A stretch of DNA of 36,773 nt from contig OUQQ01000102.1 in assembly GCA_900404475.1 (NCBI GenBank), positions 7,828-44,600 of the forward strand, written 5' to 3'. The notes beneath the pieces were generated by a model, which saw nothing but the letters and a program-made list of their open reading frames with translations, did no database searches and was not told the origin of the DNA. The translations under genes and the position numbers were made by a program. This document shows positions 34,201 through 36,773 of the stretch, piece after piece. Within the stretch, counting starts at the first letter, position 1, and the number at the start of each line of letters is the position of its first letter. Origin of the DNA: Spongospora subterranea (taxonomy: Eukaryota > Endomyxa > Phytomyxea > Plasmodiophorida > Plasmodiophoridae).

Positions 34201-34382
34201 TTTCCTTCTTGAATTGCGTATTCGCCCAGCCTGCTACTGGTTGGCGTTATTGAAGCATCGTATAACCCCTCTGGTGCTGATGTGAACGCCGGAATTCGTA
34301 TGATGATTGCAGAATCGCCGTCGGCGCTGCCGATTTGGGCTACAGCGGCGCTAAGCGCCATGATGATTACCAATAGACGCAT
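31227..34382 (-). CDS. Large secreted, N-glycosylation-sequon-rich repeat protein
   Basis: Intronless gene of 1051 residues. MRLLVIIMALSAAVAQIGSA is a signal peptide; no transmembrane segment or GPI tail is seen, so the protein should be secreted. More than 30 N-x-S/T sequons are spread along it and it is nearly free of cysteine, so it is likely disordered and heavily glycosylated. Residues about 205-505 hold nine tandem units of 30-36 residues of two kinds: type A (SSEMAVNSSMLLKTEGPMQL, then SRN) and type B (NSSTIPRAGVLMYLSRNG). C-terminal to these, SGERVNP and SGERVTP mark a second duplicated segment, as do the HEHHVNSG and HAHHGSAG words. The C-terminal 100 residues are rich in P, Q and N. 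It resembles mucin-like wall, coat or matrix proteins in general style only; no family recognised. Confidence 0.75.
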   Translation of the reverse strand: MRLLVIIMALSAAVAQIGSADGDSAIIIRIPAFTSAPEGLYDASITPTSSRLGEYAIQEGKLPFPFNLPPVDDKLTAESVHVRETAGDQVKSIWSFGGLVRDSQPNYLNREERVLQNASTGNLKGSDIVVVSPPACHDNDMTSVVDTKEIDAVIGSVDMLKSETSSKDGKIPKQVPLTQSNLNGATMQMVTSTDSPKTGATVQQMPIINSSMLQRSGGLVYMPRQGSDNIANHVLNRSSNTTVNSSMLLMTEGPMHFPRNEKKDMTNQGENKYSNLVVNSSTIPRAGVLMYLSRNGSENTPNHVVNRTSEMSVNSSMLLLTEGPKESSRNGSANTKEQVDNKFSNISVNSTTIERAGGPLYLSRSGEEDVKNRSSEMAVNSSILLKSEGPMQLSRNDVDMKNRVANSSSEMAINSSMLLTTKGPMQFSGNDVQDTKSHLANSSSEMAVNSSMLLKTERPMQLSRNDTDMKNRVTNSSLEVAVNSSLLLTTKGPMQLSRNASGGIPKQVYINSTTANSSAMPHETHLHRNETQSESSSAETTQLNGNITYAVSNGMKGTAILPKPDLLSNEDIGISGNGTTAMSINGPAAISVQQVLQDGRNNNTAEIKTWQIVKLNSSTSSNHTETIAGNKGKPGSSSKLAHGQGTRTSNGIQIHRKNHKQKPIQVSPHVSGERVNPKKKAVSVGISTVTNGSLTTSESVAPVSASANLDAILEEMKAERAHTEANRKGHGIRDTNATSDQALADSIMKILHEHHVNSGAQGTFHASGERVTPVKADETLRNATATMMSIGKSNVSVVDAFGKEAIVKNSHVESDIGGHEMFNETATEVGILMGAFGNVLHAHHGSAGHVNDSQQSEVGFSGQYQGNTTQREFAAEDATAVEKINNSFNDSARILAERERKAEIDAYRITTISARDLKTNQEVTLAPELAPENPLFRSIYPNSISANDVRGSELFQRIPNERYTGNQQLTPNLFIGDDQNTPPGPNGQLFEFAQEPAVGNVQGGQRFSNRQSVSPAMRNDQAMLQQILAPMVISPEDGQTPRSRMALYEAR
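32875..33775 (-). repeat. Nine coding tandem repeats of about 90-108 bp
   Basis: On the plus strand the units are seen as recurring words such as CATGCTTGAGTTAACG, GCCATTTCTGAAGAAC and CATTACGAGACA. Units in 32930-33260 are the most alike and are all type A; further toward 33770 types A and B alternate. All units keep the reading frame. Confidence 0.8.
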
Positions 34383-34683
34383 AAATATTAAATTACAGAT
34401 TCTTTGGTCAATTAATAACTTATGATGCAGCTACGAGTGCCCTAGGAGGAGTCAACAGGGTTGGATGCTGAGTCATTACAACCATGTTATCACCACAATT
34501 GCAAATGTTTGTAATGGTGTTTCACATTTGCACTTGTATTCCCATTGTACATGGATCCTTCCATGAGTTCGTTTAGTTTGAGTTTTTGAGTTGGGGGAAA
34601 CAGATTTGAGAAGTTTTGTCATACAGACGTGGGTCATTTTGGCATTCTTATCGTCTGAGATTGCTATCGCCGATATACTCTAG
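34383..34683. other. Upstream region of the large secreted-protein gene
   Basis: Promoter and 5' UTR space for the minus-strand gene that starts at 34382. No open frame or repeat that I can support. Confidence 0.4.
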
Positions 34684-35190
34684 TTAGGAAATCATAAACA
34701 TCAAGAGGTTAAAGACAATCAGAAGTTCAACTGTAAACATAGAATCATAGAGAATTATTTCAATGACCTGCATGGGACCGTACCAATTGACGCGGTTACT
34801 TACACGAACAGAGAGATGTTTGTCTGCAAAAAAGTGTTCGGAGATGCCATGCTTGTATGTGCCTTTGGTAATGCAGCTGTAATGTTTTTGGGTCTCGTAA
34901 TGCCATCAATGACAGATTGGATGGCATGGTCGGTCAATGCAGGCCATTCCACTTGGAGCAGGCACGTTCATCGAATTCAACATGACACTGGATGAGACAT
35001 TCCACATCAACTTTTGCGATAGCGCCTGTTTTGAATGACTACCTGAGTCTTTGGACCTAATTGCACAGATCGCATAAGTTCCAATGTGCTAAGGGTGTTC
35101 TACGGATTGCTGAACGCTACCTCTGATCAAAAGTCTTCATTAAGCCAGAATTCAACACAAAGAGCATCATTAAGGCGCAAAAATGCCTCT
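34684..35190 (+). pseudogene. Probable remnant of a DDE-type (PIF/Harbinger-like) transposase
   Basis: A frame open from 34684 to TGA 34993-34995 reads HRIIENYFNDLHGTVPIDAV, then FVCKKVFGDAMLVCAF and GLVMPSMTDWMAWSVNAGHS. This order resembles the DDE domain of Harbinger-type transposases: a first Asp in a PIDAV-like strand, then a segment where G-x-H-D-S is expected. A neighbouring frame continues with EFNMTLDETFHINFCDSACF (like the family's G-D-S-A element), and another with AKGVLRIAERYL. Successive pieces in different frames separated by stops mean the gene is broken. No terminal inverted repeats were found. Identity is tentative. Confidence 0.3.
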
Positions 35191-36131
35191 TAGAGTAATC
35201 GATGTTAGTAAAGTTTCATGATGATATAATCTAAAACTGCTCCAATATTGATACCTCAGGATTCCTGGAAGCAGCGTAAACTTGACATGGTATAGAACGT
35301 CCTTGACCTTTACGCCTCGTTTCATCATCGAATCCGGCATCAAGGCCACTAAGTAGATAGAATCTGCAGGACCAGCTTCGAAACATCTTGGATGAACTTT
35401 TCAATGTGTACAACAGCACAATGAAATATACTCGTCGGTCGTCAGCTTGCGGCGATCGAAGTAAAAGACGACTCATCAGGAAGTGTAAAGATTCGTCAAA
35501 GCGTACGTGCACTGAACGACCCCCGACTTAGCTATGAGGATGGTATTATGTCCAACATGCACAATTCTAGATTATCCCCAACGAAGTATCATTGGCAGCG
35601 ATCATGCTTGGAGCGTTCTGAACGCGTTTCTCAGTGGTGTTGTGTCACCTTCTCATTCCAAAGGATGTTGTCACTATAGTTGGTTATGACAATCATTACT
35701 ACCGCTACTGTTGTGTGTCATAATGTGATATCTGTATTTCAGCAATCGGTTGTGCTCCTCAAGGGTGAATATTCACCTTCCCGATTTACATATCAGGGCG
35801 TATCTTGACTGTGATATTTGCCTATCTCGTTATTGGTGCCAGGGCACTGTTGAACCATGGCTGAGCACCGCGGTTTACATATCTGTGTGTCCATAGTATT
35901 TACTGAAGCAGCTCCCTGAAGTATCTAAGATGCTTTAACGACCTCTCACGTCAGTTTCACGAAAGGATAAGCTATAGATAATCGTGAAAGAAAAGGGCCC
36001 TCATGCTGAATCTTGAGGACACGCTGACGATTGAATCACTGGTAAACATAGTGACTCATTCTATTAATTTTCACGAATACGTATTATATTATTTCTAAGA
36101 CCGAAATCCCGTTTTCATAAGCTATCAATCT
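35191..36131. other. Non-coding or decayed sequence, 940 bases
   Basis: Scattered short open frames on both strands (e.g. minus 35231-35512) lack domain or splice support. This stretch may be the rest of the transposon remnant together with the promoter of the Pro/Gln-rich gene. An inverted word pair around 35929-35955 and 35985-35998 was not convincing. Confidence 0.35.
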
Positions 36132-36773
36132 ATGGTTGTCGCTTTTATTATCCTAACTACTATTCAGGCAATATTCGCAATCGAACTGTCGGTCGATAAC
36201 CGAAATGGCCACTTTGAGCCAGGTCATCACATGATAGATCCGGCAGGATTTTTTGGCGAACCTCTGAAACTGTCATATACTGCCCCGCCGCATTCGGTGC
36301 CTGGCTGGAGCGTTGACGAATTACAGCCCATGGTGATTCCTGCTACTTCAACGGAACCCCAGCCGCCTAACCTTGTAATTCCACCATTGCAACTGAATCC
36401 GATACCACCACTTGCACCTCTACAACCGCTTCTGAACCCAACAGGTGGGTTTCAACAACCGCCTCAGACCCCTTCAGGACCAACTCAACGGCCTATCCCT
36501 TCACTTGTTTCTCAACAACCTCCTCAGATTCCTACCAAAGGGTCCCAACAACCCCCTCCTTCACGTGGATCTCAACAGCCGTCTCAGATCCCATCAGGAC
36601 TAGCTCAACAACCGCCTCAGGCTCCTTCAGATGGAACTCAAAAGCCGCTTCAGACCCCTGCAGGAGGATCTGAACAACCGCCCCAGACTCCTTCAGGTGG
36701 AACTCAAAAACCGCCTTCAGGAAAGTCTCAACAACCGCCTCCGACCCCTTCAGGAAAGTCTCAACAACCGCCT
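36132..36773 (+). CDS. Secreted Pro/Gln-rich 11-residue repeat protein (3' end beyond window)
   Basis: The frame is open from ATG 36132 to the window edge, 214 codons with no stop. MVVAFIILTTIQAIFAIELS is a signal peptide. About 55 mature residues follow (NGHFEPGHHMIDPAGFFGEP and then VPGWSVDEL), leading into a proline-rich linker. From about 36440 the protein is a tandem repeat whose consensus unit is SQQPPQTPSGG (11 residues, 33 bp). Variants include TQKPLQTPAGG, SQQPPQIPTKG and shorter 8- to 9-residue copies such as TQKPPSGK. At least ten units lie in the window. The composition suits an extended polyproline-type wall, coat or matrix protein. The family is not recognised. Confidence 0.75.
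   Translation, partial: MVVAFIILTTIQAIFAIELSVDNRNGHFEPGHHMIDPAGFFGEPLKLSYTAPPHSVPGWSVDELQPMVIPATSTEPQPPNLVIPPLQLNPIPPLAPLQPLLNPTGGFQQPPQTPSGPTQRPIPSLVSQQPPQIPTKGSQQPPPSRGSQQPSQIPSGLAQQPPQAPSDGTQKPLQTPAGGSEQPPQTPSGGTQKPPSGKSQQPPPTPSGKSQQPP
36440..36773 (+). repeat. 33-bp coding tandem repeats (SQQPPQTPSGG)
   Basis: Recurrent words TCTCAACAACCGCCT and CCTTCAGGA appear every 33 bp, with occasional 24-27 bp units. Two adjacent copies of CCTTCAGGAAAGTCTCAACA near the edge (about 36714-36773) are almost identical, suggesting recent expansion. The array runs off the window. Confidence 0.85.

Noticed and set aside
31788..34253. Several plus-strand open frames of 60-168 codons within the large secreted-protein gene
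   Set aside because: They are shadows of the 1051-codon minus-strand frame; their repeats merely mirror the coding repeats.
1..36773. tRNA, rRNA, CRISPR, bacterial operon or riboswitch features
   Set aside because: None seen on either strand by eye; the intron-rich gene structure shows the window is eukaryotic nuclear DNA.

Overview
This window looks like nuclear DNA from a gene-dense microbial eukaryote. About 17 genes lie in 36.8 kb on both strands. Most are split by short spliceosomal introns, mostly about 49-105 nt. Inter-gene gaps are often only tens to hundreds of bases. An IFT139 (TTC21B-like) gene implies the organism builds a cilium or flagellum at some stage. A protein kinase with the catalytic loop HLDLSLEN is a variant I associate with stramenopiles and some other SAR protists. 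I therefore suggest a flagellated protist, possibly stramenopile or rhizarian, but the lineage is not fixed by the sequence. Several genes were rebuilt by hand from exons; where stated, reading phase agrees across every junction.

Layout, left to right. (1) 1-439: last exon of an acidic, AT-hook-like protein. (2) 995-3077: PP2A scaffold subunit A, a HEAT-repeat protein with 4 exons. (3) 3265-3567: small secreted cysteine-rich protein. (4) 4467-7369, minus: mitochondrial intermediate peptidase (M3 family, HELGH), 13 exons. (5) 7681-7975, minus: terminal exon of an unidentified gene. (6) 8232-10184: LRR and single-pass membrane protein. (7) 10419-16770, minus: IFT139. (8) 17731-18223, minus: small unidentified gene. 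(9) 18345-20812: sphingosine kinase-like. (10) 20836-21239, minus: 67-residue protein. It is head to head, 43 bp apart, with (11) 21283-23009: DONSON-like replication factor. (12) 23703-25302: RNase III-fold protein lacking part of the active site, most like mitochondrial ribosomal protein mL44. (13) 25645-25923: weak small gene. (14) 26041-26454: DNL zinc-finger protein (Zim17/Hep1/DNLZ). (15) 26617-27567, minus: single-exon protein kinase. (16) 28002-29955, minus: SLX4-like nuclease scaffold. (17) 30295-31063: coiled-coil protein with an FKARPLP motif. (18) 31227-34382, minus: a 1051-residue secreted, sequon-rich repeat protein. (19) 34684-35190: probable decayed DDE transposase. (20) 36132 to the right edge: secreted Pro/Gln-rich 11-residue repeat protein, incomplete.

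The genes do not form an operon. Themes recur among neighbours: mitochondrial matrix proteins (MIPEP, mL44-like, DNLZ), genome stability (DONSON, SLX4), cilium or cytoskeleton (IFT139, FKARPLP protein), and surface or secreted proteins (cysteine-rich, LRR membrane protein, sequon-rich repeat protein, Pro/Gln-rich repeat protein). The secreted repeat proteins at the right end are the least conserved and most likely lineage-specific part. Many reconstructed introns begin GTC rather than GTA or GTG, which would defeat standard gene finders.
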